Assembly: GCF_019320115.1 (NCBI RefSeq)
Contig: NC_089598.1
Coordinates: forward strand, 25,016,564 to 25,080,563
Source: Miscanthus floridulus
Lineage: Eukaryota > Streptophyta > Magnoliopsida > Poales > Poaceae
Direction of reading: 5' to 3'
Length of the DNA stretch: 64,000 bases
Shown: one piece after another, positions 23,401-32,434 of the stretch
How positions within the stretch are numbered: position 1 is the first letter of the stretch
How the letters are laid out: the number at the start of each line of letters is the position of its first letter
Notes under the pieces: generated by a model
Told to the model about the DNA's origin: nothing
Databases searched by the model: none
The model's input: the letters and a program-made list of their open reading frames with translations, nothing else
Program-made: the position numbers and the translations under genes

Positions 23401-26400
23401 AGATTTCCAGCTCGAGGACGAGCTGGGTCTCGAGGGGGCGAGAGATGTCATGTGGGGCCACAGCTACCACCGTCGCAGGCGCAACCGCGACGTGAGGCGG
23501 GCCGCGGAGCGCGCTGAGCGCGACGCCCAGGCCAGCACGCGCGATGCGCAGGGAACATCCAGTGGCTAGGATAGAAAGAAGGAAGATTTGATTTGCTATC
23601 TTTCCCTAGAATCAAGGATTAGTTAGTTTCCTTTTCAACAGCCCGAGAGGCTATATGTATGGATCGAGGGCCATTTGATAAAGGAAGAAAGATCAGTTAT
23701 CCTAAAACCTCCCTCTCTTCCCCAAAGACTCTCAAGCCCGATCACCGTGAGGGGTATAACCTCCAGATCGGAAGACACGGCTGACGGCTACGATCTACGT
23801 AGCCGCGGGCCGCCTACCCACGATCTCCAGGCCCTTGACATAATACAAATTTGCCAGTTGCAATTATACTAGAACAGAATGCAAAGCTCTTTCTGTGCAT
23901 CAATCAGCAGAGATAGTTTTGAGTTGTGCATCCCCGGTCCCCGAAGATAATCTGATTTGTCCAAGTCGTAACGAATGGTTCTTAGCAAAGTTCCAAAAAG
24001 CGGTATTAAGCGGCTGCTTAAGCACGCTTAAGCGCTACGCGGGAGGCTGCCGCTTCGCTTCGGGCCATAAGCGGCCCCTAAGCGGCACCGGCGCTTCAGC
24101 GGACGCGCGCGGAAGCCGCTGAGGCGGAGAAAGGCGCCGCGGAAACCTTGCTCCGCGGCTGCTCAGCGAGCCAGCGACCGGGTGGGAAAGGCAGCGCGGG
24201 AGATGGATGCGCGCGCCGTGCGGAAGTTCCAATCGGGCGCGCGCCGTGCGGAACCCGATTCGGGGTGCGGGAGAGGAGGGGATAAAAGCAGAAGAGACTT
24301 CCCGCCGCCGCCCGCAGACCGACGCGGGACGCCCGTCGAAGCCAGACCGACGCTCGACGCCCGCCGACTGCTGATTCGAGCCGCCGCTGGAGGAGGTCGA
24401 GCTCGTCGGTCTCTTCCCCAAGTCCGATGTCTCTTCCCCAAGGTCGAGCTCGAGCCGCCCCCATCTCCAGTGTCGTCCTCTCGATTCTCTTCCCCACGCT
24501 CGGCAAGGTGAGCTCCTCTGCCTCTGCTTGACTTCTTCACTGTCTGCTCCTCTCTCCTCTGCTTCTCCGTTCTCCACTCTGGTTCTCCCTTCCCTTCTCC
24601 TCCCTCCCCCGCCTTAATGTGTGCTACACTGCTACTGCTAGGCTCCAGTTCCATATAGGTGTGCGCATGTGCAGTCTTGGATTGCTAGATTAGTTTATGC
24701 CTAATTCCTTCCCTGCTTTTGTTGTATAGATTAGTAGAATACAGATTTCTTGTTTTGTTTTGTGCTTTTAGATTTCTTCTTGTGTTGTGCAGCACTACAG
24801 ATTAGTGATTAGTTAGTCTACCTAATTCCTTTGCTTCTTGTCCTTGTCTAGATTAATAGAATACTAATTAAGTAATTATAGGATGGAGGTTGCTGGGACA
24901 CAAGCAGTAGGAGAACCCCAGTCATCAGTAGAGGAAACTTTGTCTCTCAAGAGGAAGTCAGATGATGTAGGATGGGAATAAGGGTATCTATGTGATCCTA
25001 CCAATCTTGGGGGGGGGGGGGTCGTATGAAGCAACACATAGCAGGTGTTGGGAATTCTGTGGCTAAATGTGAAAAGAGCACAGAAGAAGATAAAGCAAAG
25101 TGTAAGAAAGCACTAGATGCAGCAGCAAATAAGAGGAAAGAAAAGGCTATTCGTGAGCTCAATCTTAGAGAAGTGTCTGTTTCTCGAGTTTCTGGAGAAG
25201 GAGAGAAAGAAGGATCCTGTCTTCGCAGCTCAGAGCCTCACAAGTTAGGTCCCATTGATAAGTGGACAAGGCTAATTGATCCTAAATCAACACAAGCTGA
25301 AGCCTTGAAGCAACAAAAGATAAACAAACTTTGGAAACAGAGAACACATGAGGTGCAGCAGTATGTTGCAAGATGGATGTATACACACACGGTAATTCAC
25401 TAATCACCTCCCTTGCATATACTATTCCGGTATTCTTCATGTACATTATTGTTTGAAAATACACGTGGTAATTAACTTGTATTCTTTTCTCTATTTCACA
25501 GCCATACCATTTAATGCTATTGACAATGATGAGTTTGTACAAATGTGTGAAGCAATTGGTCAATTTGGTGTTGGATTTGAACCTCCTTCTCAAGATCATT
25601 TAAGGGGGGTTTTGTTGAATGAGGAATATGCAAGAACCAAGAGTTTGCTGCAGGAACATGATGCTGAAAAGGTGAAGAATGGATGCTCTATCATGACTGA
25701 TGCCTGGTCTGATAAGAAGAGGAGAAGCATAATGAACTTGTGCACGAATTGCGCTGATGGAACAAGTTTTATCAGCTCAAAGGAGATGTCAGATGTGTCA
25801 CACACAAGTGAAGTCATCTTTGAACTAGTGGACAAAGCAATTGAAGAAATTGGCCCTGATGATGTAGTGCAAGTAGTGACTGACAATGCTTCTAATAACA
25901 TGGGAGCAAAGAAGTTGTTGCATGAGAAGAGACCAAACATATTTTGGACCTCATGTGCAACTCACACAATCAACTTGATGCTGCAAGGAATTGGCAGCCA
26001 AAAGAGGTTCCAGAAGGTAATTGACCAAAGCAAAAGCATTCACTACCTTTGTGTATCGGCACACAAGAACCTTGGAATGCATGAGACACTTCACAGAGCG
26101 TAGAGATATAGTCAGGCCGGGAGTAACAAGATTTGCTTCAGCATTTCTTACTTTGGAAAGCATTCTAAAGAAGAAAGATCAGCTAAGAAAGATGGTGGTT
26201 CATAGCAAGTGGGATGGACTGAGAGAAGTGTCATCCAAAAAAGGAAAGGCTGCAACAGCAACAATGATGAATCCAGAATTTTGGAAAGAAGTCAAGATGT
26301 GCTTGAAAGTTTTTGAGCCTCTAGTAAAAGTTCTTTGTTTGGTTGATGGGGATGTGAAGCCATCTATGGGTTTCTTGTATGGAGAATTATTGAAGGCAAA

Positions 26401-29400
26401 GAGAGAGATCAAGCAAGTTTATGGCAATGTGGAGTCTCGCTACAAAGATGTCATGGCTATTATTGATAAGAAGATGGAAGGCCGGCTTAATTCCGTTTTG
26501 CACCTGAGTGCATACTTGCTGAATCCTCATTACAGTTATGCTGATGCTTCAATATTTGATGATGGCACTATAATAGAAGGGTTTATTAGTTGTGTTGAGA
26601 CTTTCTATCATGATGATGATGACAAGCAAGATCAGGCTGTAAATGTTGAACTGAGGAAATTTCAGAATAGAGAAGGTTCCTTTGCGAAGAAGCTTGCTAG
26701 GACTTATCAAAACTTTGACTTTAACCCAGGTAACAAGTTCTGTACAGAACACCCTGCAATATTTATGTTCCTACATTTTCTATTTATTTCAGCAAAATTT
26801 AGTTCTCTTAGTGTTTGTTTTAGCATCTTGGTGGAAACTCAATGGAAATGAAACACCTGTTCTACAAAGGATGGCTATGAGAATTCTTTCACTAACTTCA
26901 AGCTCCTCAGGCTGCGAAAGAAACTGGAGTGTTTTTGATTTGGTCAGTAACCTGTAATCTCAAGTCTGAATATTCAGTTTATTCTCCAACCTGATTTGCT
27001 TATGTTCTTAATTCTTATGTTTATTTGTAGGTACATACTAAGAAAAGAAATAGGCTAACTACAGCCCGCCTAAACTCTCTTGTCTTCATACAATTCAATT
27101 CCAAACTCATGAGCAGGAGACAACAGATTAAGTCAAAGAAGATTACTGATGTTCTCTTATCCAATGATGTCATGCAAGCTCAAGGTTTCATGTTTGATGG
27201 TGGAGATGAGTGTGCAACAGTTGTCTATGAGGATGATGATGAAGAAGAAATGCCCGGTACAGGGATACGTTGGACTGTTATTGGAGAAGCAATGGGAGCA
27301 AGTGAACAGCTAGAGCTGCGTCGAAGTTCAAGAATAAGAGAGCTCTATGCAGAAGAGGGATTTGATTCTAAAGAAGAGAAATTTGACAATGAGGATGGGC
27401 TGGATGGCATGGATGAAGGTGAATGAGTCAGCTGGAATGATGGCATCTTTTGTTATGTCTATCTATGCATTGCCATCATTGATGTTTTATCAATTTATCA
27501 GTTGTGTTGTACTGTCATGCTCATGAGTGGGCTGCAATGATGTATCTTTTAATTTGGAACTAAGTAGGACCTAAAACTATGGTTTATGAACTTCAGATGC
27601 AATGTTATGTTCTTATGAACTAAGTAGTAGTGTTCTTGCCATTACTATTCGCCTTATCTGTTTATAAATATTTAATCATGAGGTATATTTTTTGTTTTAT
27701 GAACCTAATCAACATTTGATGTTTCCCATATCTGTGACTGTTGGGAACATTACAACATGAAACCAACAATTGCTGAGTTGTACCTGTACAAGTCCAATTG
27801 CTCAGCTCTACAAGTCTAGGAATAAGATCAAATAAGGTATGTTTTTATTTATACTTCTCAAGTTCACAGCTTATTACATGAATCTGATTTGCTACAGTAC
27901 AAAACGCTTAAGCGACGCTTTGTACGCTTAAGCCCGCTTAAGCTCTAAGCGGCGGGTCACCGCTCGCTTAGCGCTTAGCGCTTTTTTGAACTTTGGTTCT
28001 TAGTATGCAAATGGAAAATTGTCAGTCCTTTTCAAGAAAGGATATTTTCAGTCAAACTCATCCTTATCCCCCACCCCAACCCACCGCCCACACACAACGA
28101 AATTTAGAGCTGCCTGGTCCAAATCATGGCCAAAAAATTAGGGTTCAAGCCAAAGTATAGAAAAAAGCTAGCATAACCCAAACTTGGTAGTACCAACACA
28201 TGGCGTACATGCCATATTGGGATGGACTGGAGTCCAGAACCACTGAAGTACCAAACTAAATTTGGCCAGAGTTTTATCCATGTTTACATTTTGTCGCATT
28301 TAATTAGTATAAAATTTGGTGGGTCTTTACGGCACCATTTGTAGACAACCAAAATGTAGCTTGCTCCTAAGATTGTGTTAAGTTTGTTAGTCGCTGAATT
28401 CTTATCTTGGTAGTAGCAGAATTCTTACTCTCATCGAGAGAGGATGACACTAGGAGTTGGGGCAATTTTCTGGTTTATTTCTCACACAAATGCCATGCCA
28501 ACCTGAGGGGTTGGGGATACATATTTATAGGCTGCTAGCCAGCCAAGCATATGCCAAGATGCCAAGCATATGCCAAGATGCCATGCATATGCCAAGATGC
28601 TAGTCCTAGATGCTAAGATGCTGTCCTAGATGCTGTCCTAGATGCTAGTCCTAGATGCAGCCCCACACAGAGACTTATCCATCATTCTCCCCCTAAGTCT
28701 TGTGCGTCGTCTTGTGGGAAAGTTGAACCATCCTAGTCCTGGAGCAGAGCTCAAGGAACTTGATCCTCCCAAGAGGCTTAGTAAGCAAGTCCGCAAGCTG
28801 GTCCTTGGTGTTGATGTAGCTCGCCTTGATGCTCTCTTCCTCCAAACAGCCTCGGATGAAGTGGTACCTCACCCGGATGTGCTTACTCCGTTTATGGAAA
28901 ATGGGGTTCTTTGCGCAAAAGCCAGAGCGGACTTGTTGTCCATCCTGAGCTCCACCGCTCTAGTGTCTCTGCCGAGGAGATCGCCAAGCAGTCGAGCGAG
29001 CCAAAGCGCCTGAGTCGAAGCGGTGGAGGCCGCTATGTACTCGGCCTCGCAGCTGGACAGGACCACCACCTGCTGCTTGACCGACTGCCAGCTAACGAGG
29101 CACTTGCCGAGGAAGAAGAGGATCCCGCTCGTGCTCTTGCTGGTGTCGATGTCGCCGGCGCGGTCGCTGCCACTGTACCCGACGAAGTGTGGCGCCCCAG
29201 GGCACCTAGGGTAGTAGAGGCTGTGGTCGAGAGCCCCCGCAACGTAGCGGATGATCCTCTTCACAGCCTGCTGGTGCTCCGTCGTCGGTCGCTGCATGAA
29301 CCGACTAATGTAACCGACGAAGAATGTCAAGTCCGGCCATGTGTGGGCGAGGTAGTGAAGGCTCCCCACAAGACGCCGGTACTACGTAGCGTCCACCTCC

Positions 29401-32400
29401 TCCGTCGTGCTGTCGCGGCTCAACTTCAGCCTCTCCTCCATCGGAGTGAGGGTTGGGTTGCAGTTGGTGAGCCCAGCTAGCTCAACGACGCGCTTGGCGT
29501 AGGCGGTCTGTCGAAGCGTGATCCCGGAGTCATCCTGGTGCACCTCGATTCCCAGGTAGAAGGAGAGAGACCCCAGGTAAATCATCTGGAAGGTGGCCTT
29601 CATCTCTTCCTTGAATGCCGCCACCTCCGCATCCTTGGTGCCGGTGATCACCAAGTCGTCGACGTAGACACCCACCAGCAGAGCATTTCCTCCACTGCCC
29701 CGTCGGTAGATGGCCGCCTCGTGCGGGCTTTGCTCGAAGCCCATCCCCTGTAGCGTGGAATCCAACTTGGCATTCCACGCCCTCGGTGCCTGCCGCAAGC
29801 CATAGAGGGCCTTGCGCAGGCGGAGCACCTTGCCCTCCTTGCCGAGGATCGCAAATCCCGGCGGCTGGTGCACGTAGACCTCCTCCTTCAAGTCGCCGTT
29901 AAGGAACGCCGACTTGACGTCCATGTGATGAACACGCCTGCCCTCCTGGGCAGCTAGCGCAAGGAGGAGTCGCACGGACTCCATCCGTGCAACGGGAGCA
30001 AAGGCGTCGTCGAAGTCAACCCCCTCCTGCTGCACGAAACCTCGTGCCACCAAGCGAGCCTTGTGCTTGACGATGACGCCGGCTTCATCCCTCTTCAGCT
30101 TGTACACCCACTTAAGGGTGATCGCGCGGTGACCACGAGGAAGGTCAGCAAGCTCCCAGGTGCGGTTCTTCTCAACCGCATCCATGTCCAATTGCATCAC
30201 GGCGCGCCATGCCGCGTGTCTCTCGGCCTCTGCAAACGACCGAGGCTCGCCGTCGTCACACGCAAGGTGCAACTGCGCCTCCAGGTCGTGAGGCACCTGT
30301 CCCAGCACCGGCTGGTCGCCGAGAAGGTTCTCCATCGTACAGTACCGCAATGGCTCGCCGTCGTGGTACGCGTCGATGCGCTCCTCGTCGTGAGAGAGCA
30401 GAGTAGCGAGCTCAACCGGGCTGTGCTCGACACGAGCTGGTGTTGGAGTAGACATGCCCGGAGAGGTGCCTGTCGGTGCTGGAGTGCGTGGCGGTGCCGG
30501 CTGTGGTGGAGCCGCCAAAGAACTCATCGCAACCGAGGTCCTGGCTGGAGAGCGTGGTACTATCGGAGTAGCAGGCGCCGGGGTCGGTGGAGGCTCGGGG
30601 ACTGGGGTAGACGCGCTCGTCGAAGAAGAGCTGCATACTCCCCCAGCTCCCTCGAAGTGGACGTACTCGACAGTGAAGTCGTCGTACGTCGGAGCCGAGC
30701 CGTCGTCCACCGCCTTGTCCCACGCCCATCCTCGCCCTTCGTCGAACACAACGTCGCGCGCCGTGCGCACACGCTATGTCTTCGGGTCGAGGATGCGGTA
30801 GGCCTTCGAGCCCTCTGCGTAGCCGATGAACACTCCCGGAGTGCTCCTATTGTCGAGCTTGCTGATGTGGCCAAGCTCCTTGGCGAACGCGAGACAGCCG
30901 AAGACCCGCAAGTGGGAGACCGCCGGCTTGCGCCCATGCCAAGCCTCGTACGGCGTCCATCAAAGTTCTAGCTTGATGTGATGTGGATACGAGAACCTCG
31001 TCTAACTACAATTCAGTGCAGTTCTATCCATACAATTCAGGTGTATGTTTTGTAAAGATCTAGAGGATTCCTATGTGCAAACCATATACCTTTCGAAAAG
31101 CTTGGGAAGGCTATTTCCACACACAATAAATGGTGCCGCATCATAAAAAAATTGTGGGCAACGATGCAGACTGTACACAGAAATTGCTTTGTAATTCCAA
31201 GTTAGCACAATTGAGATAGAGTAACTCCTGAGTTTCCTTGCTAGTAACACTTACTTGAGCTTCTTGTGAGAGGAACCATGAGCTATAAATAGGAAAGAAC
31301 CTGCAAGGGGCTGGCTGATCTCCATGTCTTTAGAGACAAACTAGGGTAGGGATAACTAGCTATAAATATGCTGATGTGAGGGTTGCTAACTTGATTGCTA
31401 ATCTAGCAGTCTAGCAAAGGAACTTCAGGGCTACTCAAACTCAGTTATACTAGCTTGCAGTTGCAGATACAGCCTGTACCCATACACCATGTGACGAATT
31501 AGCTATATCTTCTGCTTTGCACTTCCAATGACTACTCTAACTCAATCTCACAGGTATGGCTTGTATCTAAGCAACATGTAACAAATTAGCTAGAAGGAAA
31601 AGAATAGTTCTATAGTACAATTATTAGATGCACAGAGTACCTAGTAACAATAAGAAAAGTAGGATTACATAGGTATCACATGACATTTTTCCAAAGAACC
31701 ACTTTTAACCTCCAATTTTACCATTCCCTTCAACATTAAAACTTAATAACGTGTTCTTGTTTGTGCAATGTGAAGCCTACTAGTGAGCATCAAATCCTGG
31801 GTCGGCGCATCACATTAAATTAAGTTATGGCTACAAGCATGGAACCTCATCTCATCATATCCATATTTACCACCAGCAACCCATAACATAGGCATCTGGA
31901 TTAGACATTAGAAGTTACTAATCCACCAGAAACAATGATTTACCTTTATATCAACCACTACTTTCTTGTCCCCAATGGTCCTTCCCTCTCCAACAGCAAC
32001 AACCTCACCTCCTTGCGGTTTAGTCTGCGCGGTAGATGGAAGCAAGATGCCACCAACTGTCTTCTCCTCTGCAGCACCGAGCTTCACAAGCACCCTATCT
32101 CCCAGAGGCTTCAGTGAAGTGTACTGCAACATGACATCACATTAAACTCAGTGCTGCAAGCCATACACAAGCATTCCTACATTCTACAAAACACTTGGAA
32201 GTGAATCGTGAACATACAGGCCAAAATTGGGCGCACAATGCAACCCAAAGCCACAGACTAACCAAGACTACGGCTGTATACCTTTGGGGTGACGACGGTG
32301 GCAGCCTTCACGACCAGGCTACGGACCGAGCGCCTCGACGAGCAGACCCGGAGCGCTGCGGGCTGAGAGACGAGGCCCTTGTTCGTGAAGGCCACAGCGG

Positions 32401-32434
32401 CGACTCCAGCACCAGAGAGCTGCACCGACGACAT
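17487..32434 (-). CDS. CPN20: Chloroplast 20-kDa co-chaperonin CPN20 (tandem GroES domains)
   Basis: Five coding exons join in frame with GT-AG borders: 32434-32282, 32123-31944, 18246-18091, 17921-17844 and 17660-17487. They give 246 residues, close to the usual length of about 250. Exon 1 encodes a Ser/Arg-rich plastid transit peptide (residues 1 to about 50). The mature protein is two GroES folds in tandem: residues 52 to about 145 ([12 protein letters not shown], mobile loop [27 protein letters not shown]) and about 150-246 ([32 protein letters not shown]). In plastids CPN20 caps the Cpn60 chaperonin for folding of Rubisco and other proteins. A 5' UTR intron is likely (32810-32463). Intron 3 (31943-18247) is 13.7 kb because of transposon insertions. 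All exons are intact, so the gene is probably functional if the intron is spliced. Confidence 0.95.
18649..19043 (+). repeat. 5' LTR of the Reina-like element
   Basis: 395 bp, TG...CA bounded, with a TATA-like TATATGTATGG at about 18855. Its first 124 bases are the same sequence that encodes the last codons of pol in the 3' LTR. Confidence 0.92.
19169..23569 (+). CDS. Gag-Pol polyprotein of the Reina-like retrotransposon
   Basis: The ATG at 19169 ([10 protein letters not shown]) is the first credible start. The frame is open further upstream into the LTR, but only from a TTG. The product is about 1466 residues. Domains in order: Gag (about 60-215); a zinc-knuckle variant, [16 protein letters not shown], about 283-298; aspartic protease with [12 protein letters not shown] near 363; reverse transcriptase about 524-700 with [10 protein letters not shown] near 674; RNase H about 814-930; integrase HHCC finger about 1007-1050; integrase DDE core about 1070-1190 (Asp of GLDFIE, Asp of VSDRDPVF, Glu of DGQTEAANR). 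A chromodomain-like segment follows (about 1360-1424, [21 protein letters not shown]). No stops or frameshifts are present, so it is potentially active. Confidence 0.93.
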   Translation: MAEPTLADLLAQMQAMTADLAALKTDMASVKAQSESSGSGGADGHRQLGPREQEFHPKHKKWDFPRFDGTTDPMLFINKCEAYFHQHRTTVDERVLMASYHLDDVAQLWFLQLQTDDGTPNWSHFKDLLNLRFGPPLRSAPMFELAECRRTGTVADYSNQFQALLPHAGRLEESQRVQLYTGGLLPPLSHAVRLHHPATLVEAMSLAREVEMMEASRPPPPLPSRAPQRGVLPAPAPRPALPAPQQPLALPAPPVPGQPGRGEGPPRRLSPAEMAERRRQGLCFNCNEPYTRGHNRFCKRLFFVDGVEVDDAVDASEAAHAATEAPGAEAPCYSLHAVAGVPVADTIQITVSVGAASLLALLDSGSTHSFIGEDAARRTGLPIQDRPRLTATVANGERVACPGVIRSAPFSINGTAFHTDLFVMPLAGYEVVLGTCWMGTLGPIVWNFADRAMSFHQDGRTITWAGVPSSSAASPRTIAAASGTLLDELLTAYEDVFATPSGLPPQRTRDHAIVLKPGSAPVAVRPYRYPAAHKDELERQCAAMIQQGVVRRSDSPFSSPALLVHKADGSWRFCVDYRALNALTVKDAFPIPVVDELLDELHGARFFTKLDLRSGYHQVRMRAEDIHKTAFRTHDGLYEFLVMPFGLCNAPATFQALMNDVLRAYLRRFVLVFFDDILIYSTSWADHLRHLRIVFELLRQHRLFVKRSKCCFGVDVVAYLGHTISAAGVAMDPSKVQAIHEWPRPRSARAVRGFLGLAGYYRKFVHNYGSIAAPLTALLKKDGFTWGAAAEEAFGALKAAVTSAPVLALPDFTKLFVVECDTSTYGFGAVLLQEGHPIAFFSRPVAPRHRSLAAYERELIGLVLAVRHWRPYLWGRYFLVKTDHHSLKFLLDQRLATIPQHHWVGKLLGFDFAVEYKSGATNVVADALSRRDAEEDSMGGLRAISAPRFDYISRLRQAQAVDPALVAIHDEVRAGSRTAPWAVRDDMVLYDGRLYIPPTSPLLQEIVAAIHDDGHEGVQRTWHRLQRDFHFPNMRRIVQDFVRDCATCQRFKSEHLRPAGLLLPLPVPSMVWADIGLDFIEALPKVDGKSVILSVVDRFSKYCHFIALGHPYTAESVAQAFFTNIVRLHGMPQSIVSDRDPVFTSVFWRELMRLMGTKLHMTSAFHPQLDGQTEAANRVIVMYLRCFTGDRPRQWLRWLPWAEYVYNTAFQSSLRETPFRVVYGRDPPTIRSYEPGETRVAAVARDMEEREEFLAEVRHRLEQAQAVQKLHYDRHHRQVAYAVGDWALLRLHQRQATSLPRTTSGKLKARYLGPYRVIEKINEVAVRLELPPQARIHDVFHVGTLKKFSGTPPATPPPLPDIQHGAVLPAPDRVTQARLARGVTQVLVFWRGEPASSASWEDLDAFRASYPDFQLEDELGLEGARDVMWGHSYHRRRRNRDVRRAAERAERDAQASTRDAQGTSSG
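23446..23840 (+). repeat. 3' LTR of the Reina-like element
   Basis: 395 bp, matching the 5' LTR. The gag-pol stop codon TAG (23567-23569) lies inside it, so coding sequence extends 124 bp into the LTR. Confidence 0.92.
23986..27995 (+). mobile_element. hAT-superfamily DNA transposon in CPN20 intron 3
   Basis: The 4010-bp element has 17-bp inverted termini: CAAAGTTCCAAAAAGCG at the left and CAAAGTTCAAAAAAGCG from the reverse-complemented right end (one mismatch). A perfect 8-bp duplication GTTCTTAG flanks it at 23978-23985 and 27996-28003. Subterminal regions (about 24000-24110 and 27900-27985) are packed with CTTAAGCG/TAAGCGG-type motifs in both orientations, as expected for transposase binding sites. 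It carries one hAT transposase gene, now damaged. The termini are still good enough to be recognised by a transposase supplied from elsewhere. Confidence 0.92.
24883..27426 (+). pseudogene. hAT transposase (BED finger, ribonuclease-H-like core, hAT dimerisation region), broken
   Basis: The likely start is the ATG at 24883. Frame damage: an in-frame TAA at 24979-24981 inside the BED zinc finger; a poly-G run at 25009-25021 where the middle of the finger should be; and a one-base insertion near 26028-26033 that joins the frame ending at 26103 to the next frame (26021-26851). Surviving regions: a Lys/Glu-rich linker (25026-25390), an intron to about 25500, a catalytic-core region ([14 protein letters not shown] and [14 protein letters not shown], about 25690-25930), and the C-terminal hAT dimerisation motif ([13 protein letters not shown], about 26905-26945) split by another intron before 27033. 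The C-terminus (27109-27426) is acidic. It is a former autonomous transposase, now unlikely to be functional. Confidence 0.88.
28004..28374. other. CPN20 intron 3 sequence between two transposons
   Basis: This is AT-rich host intron sequence. I see no ORF, RNA gene or repeat structure of note. It separates the hAT element from the copia LTR. Confidence 0.6.
28375..28684 (-). repeat. 3' LTR of the truncated copia element
   Basis: On the minus strand the LTR probably starts TGATGGATAAGTC after the polypurine tract and ends AACTTAACA. A TATA box (CCTATAAATATG, plus 28516-28530) is present. It contains a short tandem array (about 28545-28660) of GCCAAGATGC and TGTCCTAGATGC units. The ends are tentative. 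Confidence 0.6.
28700..30962 (-). pseudogene. Copia pol fragment (integrase end, RT, RNase H)
   Basis: The main open stretch is 30770-29382 (462 codons). It covers a Pro/Ala-rich linker and then RT with [31 protein letters not shown] and the catalytic [10 protein letters not shown] (about 29640-29670). It ends at a TAG (29382-29384) where related elements have Gln. RNase H continues at 29369-28869 ([19 protein letters not shown]), then changes frame near 28900 before the [12 protein letters not shown] end. An upstream stop precedes the [10 protein letters not shown] segment (about 30770). It is interrupted and 5'-truncated, hence nonfunctional. Confidence 0.85.
30963..31907. other. CPN20 intron 3 sequence next to exon 2
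   Basis: AT-rich host intron sequence. I see no gene or clear repeat. Confidence 0.6.

Larger units (their letters stand above)
18649..23840 (+). mobile_element. Intact chromovirus-type Ty3/gypsy retrotransposon (Reina-like) in CPN20 intron 3
   Basis: The complete 5192-bp element is flanked by the 5-bp duplication TAATA (18644-18648 and 23841-23845). The two 395-bp LTRs (18649-19043 and 23446-23840) both start TGTCATGTGG and end CCCTTGACA. They match throughout the portions I compared by eye. The sequence after the 5' LTR (CCTGGTATCGGCTACC) resembles an initiator-Met tRNA primer-binding site. One uninterrupted gag-pol frame is present. Compact size, short LTRs and a C-terminal chromodomain-like segment suggest the Reina clade. 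It is antisense to CPN20. Intactness and LTR identity imply a recent insertion. Confidence 0.93.
28375..30962 (-). mobile_element. 5'-truncated Ty1/copia retrotransposon in CPN20 intron 3
   Basis: This minus-strand element comprises the C-terminus of integrase, RT, RNase H, a polypurine tract and one LTR. Integrase starts abruptly at 30962 ([12 protein letters not shown]), so the 5' LTR, gag, protease and most of integrase are missing. The polypurine tract is AGGGGGAGAA (plus 28687-28696), directly followed by the LTR. Because the 5' part is gone, no target duplication can be paired. Confidence 0.85.

Noticed and set aside
24035..24577. 180-codon minus-strand open frame at the left end of the hAT element
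   Set aside because: It overlaps the terminal and 5' leader region of the transposon and is low-complexity Arg/Ser/Pro. No homology is apparent.
26014..26028. A 15-base mini-intron (GT...AG) explaining the hAT frame change
   Set aside because: It is far too short for a plant intron. A one-base insertion explains the frame change better.
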